Source: Tamarix chinensis
Taxonomy: Eukaryota > Streptophyta > Magnoliopsida > Caryophyllales > Tamaricaceae
DNA: 64,000 nt
Reading direction: 5' to 3'
Assembly: GCA_030549775.1 (NCBI GenBank)
Contig: CM060175.1
Coordinates: forward strand, 33,645,262-33,709,261
The first letter of the stretch is position 1; each line of letters starts with the position of its first letter. Below, piece by piece: positions 1 to 10,484 of the stretch. The position numbers and the translations under genes were made by a program. Under the pieces are notes generated by a model. That model worked only from the letters and a program-made list of their open reading frames with translations, had not been told where the DNA came from and searched no databases.

Positions 1-1389
1 CTCATGTTTATTTATATGAATTAATTTGGAAGTTTTTCTCAAGTCCTTTCACTCATGAACATTGTAACACCCCCAAAATTCACTACTAAAAAATTTTTTT
101 TAATTAAAAGAAAATTAGCGGAAGCAAGTTAATAAACCGTGAACTTTGGGAGTATTACCGCCACACTCAGTACCAAATCGGTTCACTCATACCATTCCGG
201 TACCAAGTGCTAAGGCTAAAAGAGTAAAATACAGTTTTATGAGAAACTTAAGCATTTAAAAATCAGAGTCGCACAACAATCAGCTTACGAGAGTAAAATC
301 CAACACCGATGATTACAAAATAACAAACACATTGAATTTTAAAAGGGATAATTTAAAACCCTAAAATTTACGGACACTACCTTACGCACTTTCCCGAGAG
401 CCCACTTGAATAGCACCTGAATACAACCTGCAAGGGGTACTGCCCATTGAATAGGTAGGGGCCCCACGAAGGGAATCCTTCAGTACTATGGTACTGAGTA
501 ACCCTTTAAAAATGCACTTAAAATACAGGAACGCAATGTAACACATGAAATACTACTACATTCATATATAACCATAGGTATAAACATGATATTCGGATCC
601 ATTTATTCACACATCCAATAATTCAATCAGATATTAATAGTGGATACGTAACATTCACTTTCATTTATTCGCTTACTAACAAGTCAACCAATATCAATAG
701 GCCATAATGAGTAATCGATATATTTTGAGCCTTAAGGCCATTGGTCCATCATTAATCAATCATCTCAATGATTAGCATTTTTCCATAACTTATTCACATC
801 CAAAACAAATTTTATTGAGCTCGGGACCCCCACTATTCTGGCCGGTAGATCGGAATACATATATGTATATATCATCCAGGGTAAAAACATCCTGGGCCAC
901 CATTATATCCGGTGGATCGATACTCATGAACATCATATAGGGCAAAACATCCTAGGCCACTATTATTTTTGGTGGATCGGTACTCGTCATATAAATCAAC
1001 TGGTCCCGGCTCATTAATCTTTCACTTTAACGATTAGTATTTTCCCTTTTTATTCAGCACAACAATTCCATTTATTTGTGAAATACCCCAAAAATCCTAA
1101 TTTAAGAATTATGGAAAAATGATGATTTATAAGAGAAAATTAAGAAAATAAATTACTTCATTAAATAAAGAGGAATTTAATTGAGGAAAATAAAGATAAA
1201 TCAATAAATAAATTATTTATAAAATTTTAGACATTTTACTAATTAGAAGGGAAGTTAAGGAAAATTTATCCAAAATAGCCCAATTAATCTAAAAATAAAT
1301 CTAATTATTATTCTTAAAATAATTATTATTAGAATTAAATATCTAAATTAAATATATAAATAAATAAAGACCCAAATACCCCAACCCAA

Positions 1390-2580
1390 CCATTTTATCA
1401 TTTTTCCCTTTTTCTCCTTTCTTTTCTTTTTTTTTCTTTTTTTTTCTTTTCTTCCTCCTTTACTTATTTCCTTTTCCCCCATTTTTCTCCCCTGGTTTGG
1501 GACAGCCCACGGCCCAAACTCTCCTTCCTTCACCCCCTCGCATGACCAGGCCCGCTCAGGCTCCTTCGTCGCCCGTTGCCCCCAGCCGGCCGAACCGCCC
1601 TCTTTTTTTTCTTTTCCTTCCTTCCCCTGGACCGACTGGTCCACCCTGCCTGTCTTCTTCTTCCCAGCCCGACCTGCAACGTCGACTTGCAGCCCCGATT
1701 CTGCCGGCAGCCACCAGCCAACGACCGGTCGTCCTCACCTGCCCCTCTCCCTGTCATTTTCTTCCCTCTTTTCGACCCCGACCAAGTCCCTCTCTCCCCT
1801 TCCCGCGTGCCCCTCTCTTTCCCTTTTCTTCTCCCCCTTCCCGACCTAACCTGCCATGGCAAGACCTGCACCGCCTACCACCGGCCGGCCACCTGTACAC
1901 CTGCCCCGCTCGTCTCTTTCTTCCCTTGTTGTCTTCCACCTCCCAATTGCCTATAAATACCCTCTTTCGGCAGCCATAATCAGCCCCTCCTTCGATTTTG
2001 CCCCGAAACTCTACCTCTCCGCTGCCCCAAAAAGATGAGCCTTCCGCCGCCACCAGTGACCGCCACCGCCACCGCTTCCCACCGGGATCTTCCCTGCAAC
2101 TCCCTTAACAAAACCAAGCCACCACCACCCTCCGCCTTGCCATGCACGTGCCGCCCTAGCCGTGCAAAGTTCCCATCCCAAAACCACCACCTTCAGCCTT
2201 CGCCGCCCTTGCGCCGCCTTCCACACCCAACCCAGCCGCCACCAGTGCCTCCACCACCCTCCAAAATACCCAACAGACCCTCCCCTACCTTACCACAACT
2301 TCACCTCCTCCTTCCTCCCTCTCCTCCTTCCTCCCCCATCTTCCACCTCTCTCCACCACCCTCGGCCACCGCGCCAACCACCGCGCGCCGCCACCCCTTG
2401 CCACGCCACCACCCTCATTCCACTCCCCTTCATCTATTGTTTCTTCCCCCACCTCAAACTTCTTCTTTTCTCCTCCCATCTAACCACCACCTCCATCTTT
2501 CCCCCTCTTCTCCTCCTCCACCGCCGTCGCCGCCAAGCGCCGCCGCCGAACCACCACCGACCCTAGGTGGTTCTCCACTC
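1390..2580 (+). promoter_or_regulatory. Pyrimidine-rich promoter and C-rich leader of Tekay LTR
   Basis: This stretch is nearly all C and T on plus, first T-rich and then C-rich, with TATA at 1951. Several proline-rich frames are open at once (for example 2035-2613 and 2162-2566), which is what C-rich DNA does by chance. The frame at 2162-2566 resembles 44439-44864 in the sister LTR, sharing a short run (PPLLLLHRRRRQ against PPLLLLHRRRRR), and both end at the same place. That may reflect DNA homology only. I do not call a gene. Confidence 0.5.
1951..1958 (+). promoter_or_regulatory. TATA box of forward Tekay LTR
   Basis: CTATAAAT follows a pyrimidine-rich block. The same CTATAAATACC context recurs in the sister LTR at 44241 and a close match at 37725, all just before the C-rich leader. 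It is the likely U3 TATA box, with the transcript start about 30 bp downstream. Confidence 0.6.
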
Positions 2581-2646
2581 ATCCAAACCCTAATACCCCT
2601 TTTTTATAACTGATACTATTTTCTACTAATATTAATACTAATATAC

Positions 2647-2648
<2 letters not shown>

Positions 2649-2701
<53 letters not shown>

Positions 2702-2806
2702 CATTATTATTATTACTTTTATTATTATTATTATTGTTATTATTATTATTATTATTATTATCATTATTATTATCATTATTATTATTATTATCATTATTAT
2801 TATTAC

Positions 2807-2854
<48 letters not shown>

Positions 2855-2872
2855 CATCATTATTACCATTAT
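2649..2872 (+). repeat. ATT trinucleotide microsatellite
   Basis: An almost pure (TTA)n tract with occasional C and G interruptions, in the AT-rich intron-like part of the forward LTR. Shorter ATT runs sit at the same place in sister LTRs (about 44950-45020, 38290-38310 and 52668-52690), so the tract expanded within the family. Confidence 0.95.
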
Positions 2873-3818
2873 TATTATCTCTATTATTAATTTTCTTACT
2901 TTCTTACTAATACTAACATCCCCTTTTGAACCCTAACTTTTATTATACTTAACTTTAATCTTAATTTTTATAATTATTAGTATTAACATTATTAACAATA
3001 TTACTATTAGTACTTTTATTATCCTTACTACGGTTATTATTGTGGTTGCTAAACCTTACTTGGTTGTATTATTGTTATTACCATTACTACTAGGAGTATT
3101 ATTATTAATATCGTTATTATTAGTGTTATTGTTATTATTATTACTATTATTATTATTATACTTAACACCCTTATCATTTTGTTAACAATAATACTACTTG
3201 TTCTTATCCATGTTACTTAACTCAAGCTAGTAAATATCATGTGATTGTTAACTAAAAAGAGTACTTGAACCTTATTACCATACCACTTAACATTAACCCT
3301 AACCTCATTACTATGACACTATTATTAGCTATTACTATTATTACTACTATCACTACCTTATTGTTGTAATCAAAAGCATTTGAACCCTTTTATTATTCAA
3401 GAATATACAACTATTATCATTATCACCCTTAGGAATAGTTTACTTGTAATATTGTGACCTTATAATATTATCATTTCAAATATAACACCATTAATAGACT
3501 CGACCTTAAAACGCTAGGGTTTCTATCACTAGACATTAGTGTCACTATTTTATTAATACTAACACTATTTTCCTATAGCTAGCATGAACCCTATTACTAC
3601 AAGATTAGAACTAATAGGTTTAATAAAGTAAGTGTAACAATAAGTATCAAAAATAAATATATTTTGACTACTAATATTTAGTATACTAATTCTAAGGTAA
3701 AAACCCTAGTTTTTGTATAATACCCTTTTTAGTAATAAAATCCCTAACCTTAAACTAGAATAAGGGTTGATAGTATTTATAAGGGAAATTAATACTTAGC
3801 TTTTTCCCCTTTTCATAG

Positions 3819-3880
3819 GTGACCCCGATCCAAGCCCTAAGGAGCTAGAGGAGCGTGCTCCAAGGCCGGTGCCTACCTAG
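3819..3880 (+). other. 62-bp splice-flanked cassette (putative LTR mini-exon)
   Basis: The cassette is preceded by a polypyrimidine tract ending CCCCTTTTCATAG and followed by GTAAGGACG, giving good plant acceptor and donor consensus. It holds a perfect short inverted repeat, GGAGCGTGCTCC (3850-3861). Copies of exactly 62 bp occur at 38615-38676 and 45695-45756, again with an acceptor and donor; a fourth at 53149-53210 keeps the donor only. Most of the flanking DNA is AT-rich, as plant introns are. Splicing is inferred, not shown. Confidence 0.55.
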
Positions 3881-4274
3881 GTAAGGACGAAGCTAATGGC
3901 CTTGTGCTATGTGTGACATGGATGTGTTGAATGTTGTGTATGCCATGCTATGCCATGTATTATATGATTTGTGTATAACTTGTCTTATGTGTAGCGCAGC
4001 TTGGAGATTGAGGTATGTTGTATGTGCTTCCATGACATGAGCATGACATGTATATGTATGATGTTTATGATGTATTATGTTATGGCCCTCTAGGACATGC
4101 ATGTTAGGATAAATGGTAATATGAGTTGGGAATATAAGGATGACCGGAAATAAATGGGAAATGAGACCACTAAGGGGGATATGAGATTGACCTAAGTAAC
4201 TCATGATCTATGAGAGAAGATTTAAGTGGGAGGAATGTCCGAAATAAATGAGAGTTGGGAACCATGCATGGGAG

Positions 4275-4800
4275 TCTTGAAGTTTGTATGGTGGTATTAA
4301 TGTTCCATGGCGGTATTAATGGTTGCATGGTGGTATTAATGGCCGCATGATGATATTAGGGTTTGTATAGTGGTATTATGGTTGGAATGGTGGTATTAGG
4401 GTTCGCATGGTGGTATTAGGGTTTGTATGGTGGTATTAGTGATTTCATGGTGGTATGAATGGCTTACGGTGGTATTAGGGTTTGCATGGTAGTGTTATGG
4501 TTTGTATGGTGGTATTAATGTTCTATGGCGGTATTGATGGTTGCATGGTGGTATTAATGGCTGCACGATGATATTAGGGTTTGCATGGTGGTATTATGGT
4601 TGGAATGGTGGTATTATGGTTGGAATGGTGGTATTAGGGTTCGCATGGTGGTATTAGGGTCTGTATGGTGGTATTAGTGATTTCATGGTGGTATTAATGG
4701 CTTATGGTGGTATTAGGGTTTGCATGGTGGTGTTATGGTTTGGGGTATTAATGTTTGTATGGTGGTATTAGGGTCTGCATGGTGGAGTTAGGGTTTTGCA
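4275..4800 (+). repeat. Tandem array, about 20-bp unit with GGTGGTATTA
   Basis: Roughly two dozen degenerate units of the type ATGGTGGTATTAGGGTTTGC. A related array lies at 46022-46755 in the sister LTR. The phrase TTAGGGTTT recalls the plant telomere repeat, but the unit length and the constant GGTGGTA show an LTR-specific minisatellite. Confidence 0.9.
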
Positions 4801-5368
4801 TGGGAGTTAATGATTGTATGGGATTTAAAGTTTGTATGAAAAGTTCAAGATGTTGCATGGGATCTGTAATGTTTGCGTAGGAGCAAAATTTACGGATGAA
4901 AGGTTGATTTGGGATGTAAGAAAGGTAATGCAAGTATGATCTAGGTGTTTAACTGTTTTGGACGGAGAATAGTACGTGGAGTATTATAAGGGTATGGAGG
5001 AGACAGAATTAGGGTTTGGAGTGATTAACTCTGGGTCGTCGTGATTAAGTAGGGTTGGAGTAGCTAATTGTGATTTGTTGAGGATAATTAAGGTTTGGGA
5101 TGGCTAAGTATGGTTTTTATGGTAAAATAGGGTTAAGAGTGGGTAACCACGGTTTGGTGTGGACAATTAGGGTCGGTTATGGCTACTTAGAGTTGTTGGT
5201 GTTATCATGTGTATTTATTGATTAAAGTGTAGTTATGAATGTGGGTTTTTATTAGTTGTGATGTGTACAGTATAAAGAGAATGATTTATGCATGTCAAGG
5301 GTGTGATGTGATTCAATAAGACACGGATAAGACATTAATTACGTAAAGCGAAAGACTGTTGAGCCAGA

Positions 5369-5980
5369 CCCAGTTCGGTCCACCGGTTAGAATAGTGGCC
5401 AGAGGCGTTCTGCCCTAGGTGTTTATTTCCGGTCCACCGGCTATAATAGTGGTCAGAGGCGTTCTGCCCTGAGTGTTTATTCCGATCCACTGGCTAAAAT
5501 AGTGGGGGATTCGACCTCGACAGACCCAAATGAATAAGTTAGTCCTCAGGAAAGATACTAAGTACCTACAGTGAAACACCATGTGAGTCGAGGCCAGTCC
5601 GGTCCACCGGTTAGAATAGTGGCCAGAGGCGTTCCGCCCTGGGTGTTGATTCCGGTCCACCGGCTATAATAGTGGTCAGAGGCGTTCTGCCCTGTGTGTT
5701 TATTTCCGATCCAACGGCTATAATAGTGGGGCTCCCGCGCTCACATGAATTAATGAAGAATGCTTTGAATGAATATGAATGAAGTAATCCATGGGAAAAT
5801 ACTAAGTACTTACAGCGAAACACCATGTAAGTCGGAGCCAGTCCGGTCCACCAGTTAGAATAGTGGCCAGAGGCGTTCAGCCCTGAGTGTTGATTCCGGC
5901 CACCGGCTATAATAGTGGTCAGAGGCGTTCTGCCCTGAGTGTTGATTTCCGGTCCATCGGCTATAATAGTGGGCCTCCCG
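5369..5980 (+). repeat. Higher-order repeat of CCGGT-CC-ACCGG hairpin units
   Basis: Units of about 55 bp contain CCGGTCCACCGG (5-bp inverted arms, 2-bp loop) followed by CTATAATAGTGG, then AGAGGCGTTCTGCCCT. They are grouped in blocks of two or three, separated by about 100 bp that ends with AACACCATGTGAGTCG. Blocks begin with CGGTCC at 5376, 5600 and 5844, giving periods of 224 and 244 bp. Confidence 0.85.
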
Positions 5981-7269
5981 TACTTACATGGATTATTAAA
6001 GAATATGTGTGAAATGGACATATTATTAACGAGGATAAAGAATAAGTCACCAGAAAAGTATTTAGGCCGTATCTTGTGTGTTATCGCACGTTGCCTATGT
6101 GATTGTGCTATGCATGCTATGTGGTATGATTGTATGCTTGGCCTTAGCGCACCTGCGCCATTACTGAGTATTGGACCCGTACTGATACTACCTTGATTGA
6201 ATGGGTCCTGTGATGATCCACCAATGGTGGGGAGCAGACCTCCTATACAGGTTTGATCGGTTACAAATTGTGGGGTGGAAGGCTTGGCTTGAGTGAGTAG
6301 GTGATCCGGATATTAGTCCATTGGGATCTGTTTTATTTAGCTATATTTTGTACTACACTTCTTGTTTTGAAACCGTACTCTTAAGTTGTATTCCTAAACA
6401 ATATTCTAACTGTTGTTGACTCGTGTTCTCGTGAATGACCTATGTTAACTACATACCTATGTTTTGATGATTCTTACTTAATGATGGTTTAGCTTAGCCT
6501 TATCACTTAGTATCGGAACGGTAGGAATGAACCAATCTGGTACTAAGTGTGGCGGTAATACCCCCAAGTTTACGGTTTTAATTCTTTCGCTTCCGCTAAA
6601 ACCCTTGTCTTAAACGAAATTTTTCGGTAGTAAATTTGGGGGTGTTACAATTTGCCTCTATAGGGAGATCAAGAACCCGGGACACAAAGGTATACCGGTC
6701 GCACTGGTGCATAAAAGCTACTCAGTACCCTTCAACTAGTAACCCAGGGACGCAAAGGTACCCTGGTCGTACTGGTACATAAAGCTAACTCAGTACCCTA
6801 CCGACAAGGACACCTGATCCTTAAGTATGCATACCTCCTAACTAGGTCCGTAGAGCTAGATAGAGTACATATAGGGCCTAGCTGGGGCACAAAGGCACAC
6901 CAGCAAATACCAAATAATCGTGGGCTAAACCACATCTTTAGGGTAGCGACCCCTAAAGAGCCACCATTCCCGATCTCGAGGTCTTTCACTTTAAAAATTA
7001 GTGTCTTAATTAATGGTGATCACAAAAGCACAACAATCAAATAATTATCCCCTATTAATCATTCAGATATCATCAGAAATTTCTTATTCAAAAGGTTGTC
7101 CAAGGTAGCACAAAAGAATCGTTGAGGTCGTCCTAATCTCATCTAATTTCGAATCAGAATTCGATTTCGTGATACTTACTAATCATTGAATACTCCTACC
7201 TCGATAATCGACATTATTAGAGTCATATTACGAATTCAACAATCACAACGATATATTAGATACAAACTA

Positions 7270-8330
7270 CTCATTTACCCCTTATAAAATTATTTAGTCA
7301 TCCCTTCCTTTCTTGACAAATTCCCATATTACCCTCTTTGATACAAATTACCAAGTTACCCTTTACTCGATTTAGGTCACTAAATTATTTCTCATACTTA
7401 TTAGGTCACTAATCCCCCTTAATAATTATTACACTTAGTATGCTTTCCATTTAGTGGGTTAGATTACCCCTTTGCCCTTTTTCCTTTATTATAATTAACA
7501 AATTATCCTTGAGTTGGTCAAATTACCAAATTACCCTTTCTCCTTATCCTAATTACCAATTTAACCCTTTATTTAATTAATTACCCAATTACCGTCCTCT
7601 ATGACCAACTACCCTTCTCCATTATCAAAATTACCAAATTACCCTTGGTTGGTTGATTTACCAAATTACCCTTTTATATGGTCATAATAACCATTTTACC
7701 CTTCTCCGATATTAAATTTACCAAATTACCCTTTTGTTATTTAAGTTACCAAATTGCCCTTATTAATTGTCATAATTACCGAGCTACCCTACTCCATTAT
7801 CAAAATTACGAAAATACCCTCTAGTCGGTTAAATTACCAATTTACCCCTCACATTTATCATATTTACCATTTTACCCTTCTCCATTATTAACTTATCAAA
7901 TTACCCTTTAGTTATTTAAATTATCATTTTACCCTTTTAACTCCCAAAAATTACCATATCGCCCTTTTACTCATAATATTTCCATTTATCCTTAATTACG
8001 AAATTTCTATCTTACCTCTTCTAATTTCCAAATTACCATTCTGCTCATTAATCATAAAATTACTATTTTTCTCTTTAATTATAAAATTACAATTTTACCC
8101 TTTTATTATAAAATTACTACATTGCCTTTTTATTACAAATTACCAAATTGCCCCTTTTATTATAAAATTACCAAATTGCCCCTTTTATTACAAAATTACC
8201 AATTTAACCCTTTATTAAAAAATTACTATTTTACCCTCCTTACTTCCAAAATGACCAATTTATCCCTTACTTCCAAAATTATCACTTTATCCTTTTACTA
8301 GTAAATTTACCATTATACCTCTTAGCACAC
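7270..8330 (-). repeat. Degenerate TTACCAAATTACCC array of subfamily B LTR
   Basis: About 1 kb of loosely periodic units built on ATTACCAAATTACCCTTTT, roughly 17-35 bp apart. The other B copy has the same array at 55265-56545. It takes the place held by the GGTGGTATTA array in subfamily A. Confidence 0.85.
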
Positions 8331-8773
8331 CACTTATATTAAATTATTATTATTACTACAAAAAATATTAATATTAATGCATCATCCACAACTTTTAAAG
8401 TTAATACAATACTCATTAACACCCATATATATATATTAGGCCATATTCTTATACAATGTACATTAATAAACTCCCCTAAGGCTCACAAAATATTAAACAT
8501 GTATTAAATATTACAATAGCATAAAACAACATGGATACTAATTAACATTTTCCTTAACAACCAATTTATCACCTCAAATAATATTCCCATACATAGCAAC
8601 AATCTACCATGCTTCCTTTTCATCAATCAACACAAGAACCACATATAATATACTAAACAACATATATCAAGCATAATATACATTAAAAATGCCTAATGTG
8701 CTAACATGTGTTAATCCATACACTTAAACGATATTTAATGATTACCTCGGTTTCCCGTAAAAATGAACCTTAC

Positions 8774-8818
8774 CGATATTTTAGTTAAAGGTTCAAGCTT
8801 GATTACCAAAACCAACAC
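8774..8818 (-). other. 45-bp splice-flanked cassette (putative mini-exon, subfamily B)
   Basis: On the minus strand the cassette follows ATATTATTTTTAG and is followed by GTAAGGTTC. The B copy at 56982-57027 has the same arrangement: TATTATTTTTAG before 46 bp and GTAAGATTC after. Both cassettes start GTRTTGG. The sequence differs from the 62-bp cassette of subfamily A, but it sits between the AT-rich stretch and the tandem array in the same way. Confidence 0.45.
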
Positions 8819-9009
8819 CTAAAAATAATATCAAGGTTTATTATGTTAGAAATCATAAAAATCAAGACATAAGGCTTTATAACACTTAATAAATCAAATA
8901 CTTAAATTAAATATTATTGTACCTTAAAAATTAATATTCAAATCAATAAAAGAAGGCAACAGCTCATCCTGCTCATGCAGTATGAGCTGCATGCAAAGAA
9001 AGAATAAAA

Positions 9010-10140
9010 AGAAGGGCTCGAAGGTGGTGGAAGTAGGGAAAATGGGTATTTTCGAGTTGGTGGTTTGAGGCTAAGAAAAGAGGCATGTGGGGGTGGATTT
9101 AAGGAAAGGGAAGGATGCAGAGGTGGAGAGGGGGTATAAGTGGTGATCGAGGATGCGTTGTAGGTGGATAAAGGTGGCGAAGGCTGCGGAAGCAAGGCTG
9201 CGAAGGTGGCGGCCAAGGAGGGAGGTCGATATGGAGGCTGGAGAGGAAGGAAAATGGGGAGGGAAAACGAGGGCCTATGGAGGATGGTTTCGGCCAAAGG
9301 AGGATTGGGGATGGTAAAGGGGGTTGCAGGGAGTAATTAGGTGGCGAAAGAAGTGGCGGGACGGTGGTGGATGGGGGCTGCACAGGGTGGTTGCCGAGGA
9401 GGGGTGAAAGGGAGAGAAAAAGAAGAGAGGAGGAAGAATGGGGCTGCGGGGTGGCTCGATGGGGACTGTGATGGTTTGAGGGTGAGGCAGAGGGTGGTTG
9501 AGGCAGCGAAAGTGGCGGAGCAGCGGTGGCGAAACAAAAATAGGGGAGAGAAGGGAGGAGAAGAAAGGGGGAAAAGGAGAGGCTCAGGGGCATGTGAGGC
9601 TCAAAAAAATGCAGAGTGAGCCTAGAAGGAGGTATAAATAGGAGAGGAAGAGAAGGGACGGGATAGGGGCTCGAGGGGTGGCTATAGGTGGTAGGGAAAT
9701 GGAGGTTGCAGGGAGGGGAGAAGGGGTATGGCAATGGCAGGGAGAGGGAGAGGGAGACAGGAATGGGCAGAGAAAACGACGCGAGGGAAGGGGAGGTCCA
9801 CGGGGGAGAGGGAGCTACAGGTCGGGGGAGAAAATGGTGGTGGAAGGCCGGGATTATCGTCGGTGATGGAGGAAGAAGAAAAAAAGAAGAAGAAAGGTTC
9901 GAGGGTGCTGCTCGGCGTGCGAGACGGGCAGACCGGCTGAAAGAAAGAAGGAGCCAGCCCGATCGATGAAGAAAGAAAGGAAAAGGAGGAGGCGGTCGGG
10001 CTCACACGTAGGAGGAAGGAGATGGGCCTGGCCCAATCGCGCAGGGGTGAGGGAGGGAAGTAGGCCGGCGGCGGCCCAAAGAAAAGGAAAAAAGGAATAA
10101 AAGAGAAAAAGAAGAAAAACGAGAAGGAAAAAAGAAAAGG
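9010..10140 (-). promoter_or_regulatory. Pyrimidine-rich promoter and leader of subfamily B LTR (purine-rich on plus)
   Basis: The plus strand is nearly all G and A; the minus strand is the equivalent of 1390-2580. Many overlapping low-complexity frames are open on both strands. A TATA-like CCTATTTATACC lies on minus at 9631-9642. No gene is called. Confidence 0.5.
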
Positions 10141-10484
10141 AGAGATGGAATAAATAATTTAATTGATAAAATAAAAAAATAGAATAATTTTGGGTAATAA
10201 ATTAATTTAATAATTTAATTTAAGATAATTAAAATATAGGGGTTAAAAAGGATAGTTTTTTTTGTAAAATAAGGGTTTAAATTTTTATTTTATTTTTTTA
10301 AAATAATAAGAGTATAATAAAATAACAAAATATTTATTTTAATTTATTAAATATTTATACCCAATTTTATTTACTCAAAAATCTATAAAATAATTAAATT
10401 TAATGAATTTAAAGGCTACTTTATTTCGAATAAAATTTATTTATTAAAATATAAGCTTTTAAAATTATAGGGGATTACAAACAT

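Larger units (their letters stand above)
1079..6649 (+). mobile_element. Solo Tekay-type LTR, forward, subfamily A, 5.57 kb
   Basis: It starts TGAAATACCCCAAAAATCC and ends TTTGGGGGTGTTACA, flanked by a perfect 5-bp TSD ATTTG (1074-1078 and 6650-6654). Removing it and one ATTTG restores the target, which matches the intact sister copy at about 54648-54662 (CCATTTATTTGCCTC), so the insertion is directly supported. Internal order: AT-rich start, pyrimidine-rich promoter region with TATA at 1951, C-rich leader, ATT microsatellite, 62-bp cassette with splice signals at 3819-3880, GGTGGTATTA array at 4275-4800, hairpin higher-order repeat at 5369-5980, and a conserved 3' end. The copy at 43201-48145 has the same layout. 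It has no protein-coding capacity that I trust. Confidence 0.9.
63..10479 (-). mobile_element. Solo Tekay-type LTR, reverse orientation, subfamily B, interrupted
   Basis: The sequence begins TGTAACACCCCCAAAATTC and ends GGGGATTACA, that is TG...CA, and is flanked by a perfect 5-bp TSD AACAT (58-62 and 10480-10484). A nested LTR occupies 1079-6649; without it and one TSD copy the unit is about 4.84 kb. In transcription sense (minus strand) it has an AT-rich start, a pyrimidine-rich region (seen as G/A-rich on plus, about 9010-10140), a possible mini-exon, a long array related to TTACCAAATTACCC, tandem blocks with AACCCGGGACACAAAGG (6664-6800), and CCGGT...ACCGG repeats near its 3' end (about 830-1015). 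No gag-pol lies inside. It is interpreted as a solo LTR because its ends match the LTR that follows a Tekay integrase tail at 24110. Confidence 0.85.

Noticed and set aside
1497..2613. Proline-rich protein genes on plus and Arg/Gly-rich genes on minus
   Set aside because: The DNA is strongly strand-biased, and three or more overlapping frames are open on both strands, as expected by chance. The same holds at 9000-10040, 37100-38230, 43530-45060, 51340-52580 and 57250-58330.
2579..2869. Isoleucine-rich 96-residue frame on minus
   Set aside because: It is the translation of an (AAT)n microsatellite.
4275..4800. Interstitial telomere repeats (TTAGGGTTT)
   Set aside because: The unit is about 20 bp and the constant part is GGTGGTATTA; TTAGGG appears only in some units. 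It is an LTR minisatellite.
5415..6021. Repetitive ORFs with NQHPGRNASGHYS-type units on minus
   Set aside because: They are the minus-strand translation of the hairpin higher-order repeat and are not maintained in the sister array at 47149-47470.
63..6649. Large foldback or Mutator-like DNA transposon with inverted ends of about 190 bp and mirrored subterminal repeats
   Set aside because: The mirrored ends belong to two different LTRs in opposite orientation. Each has its own 5-bp TSD (AACAT, ATTTG), and the sister copy at 54648 shows the uninterrupted site.
4275..8330. CRISPR-like arrays
   Set aside because: Spacing is irregular, repeats are degenerate, there are no unique spacers, and the genome is plant nuclear.
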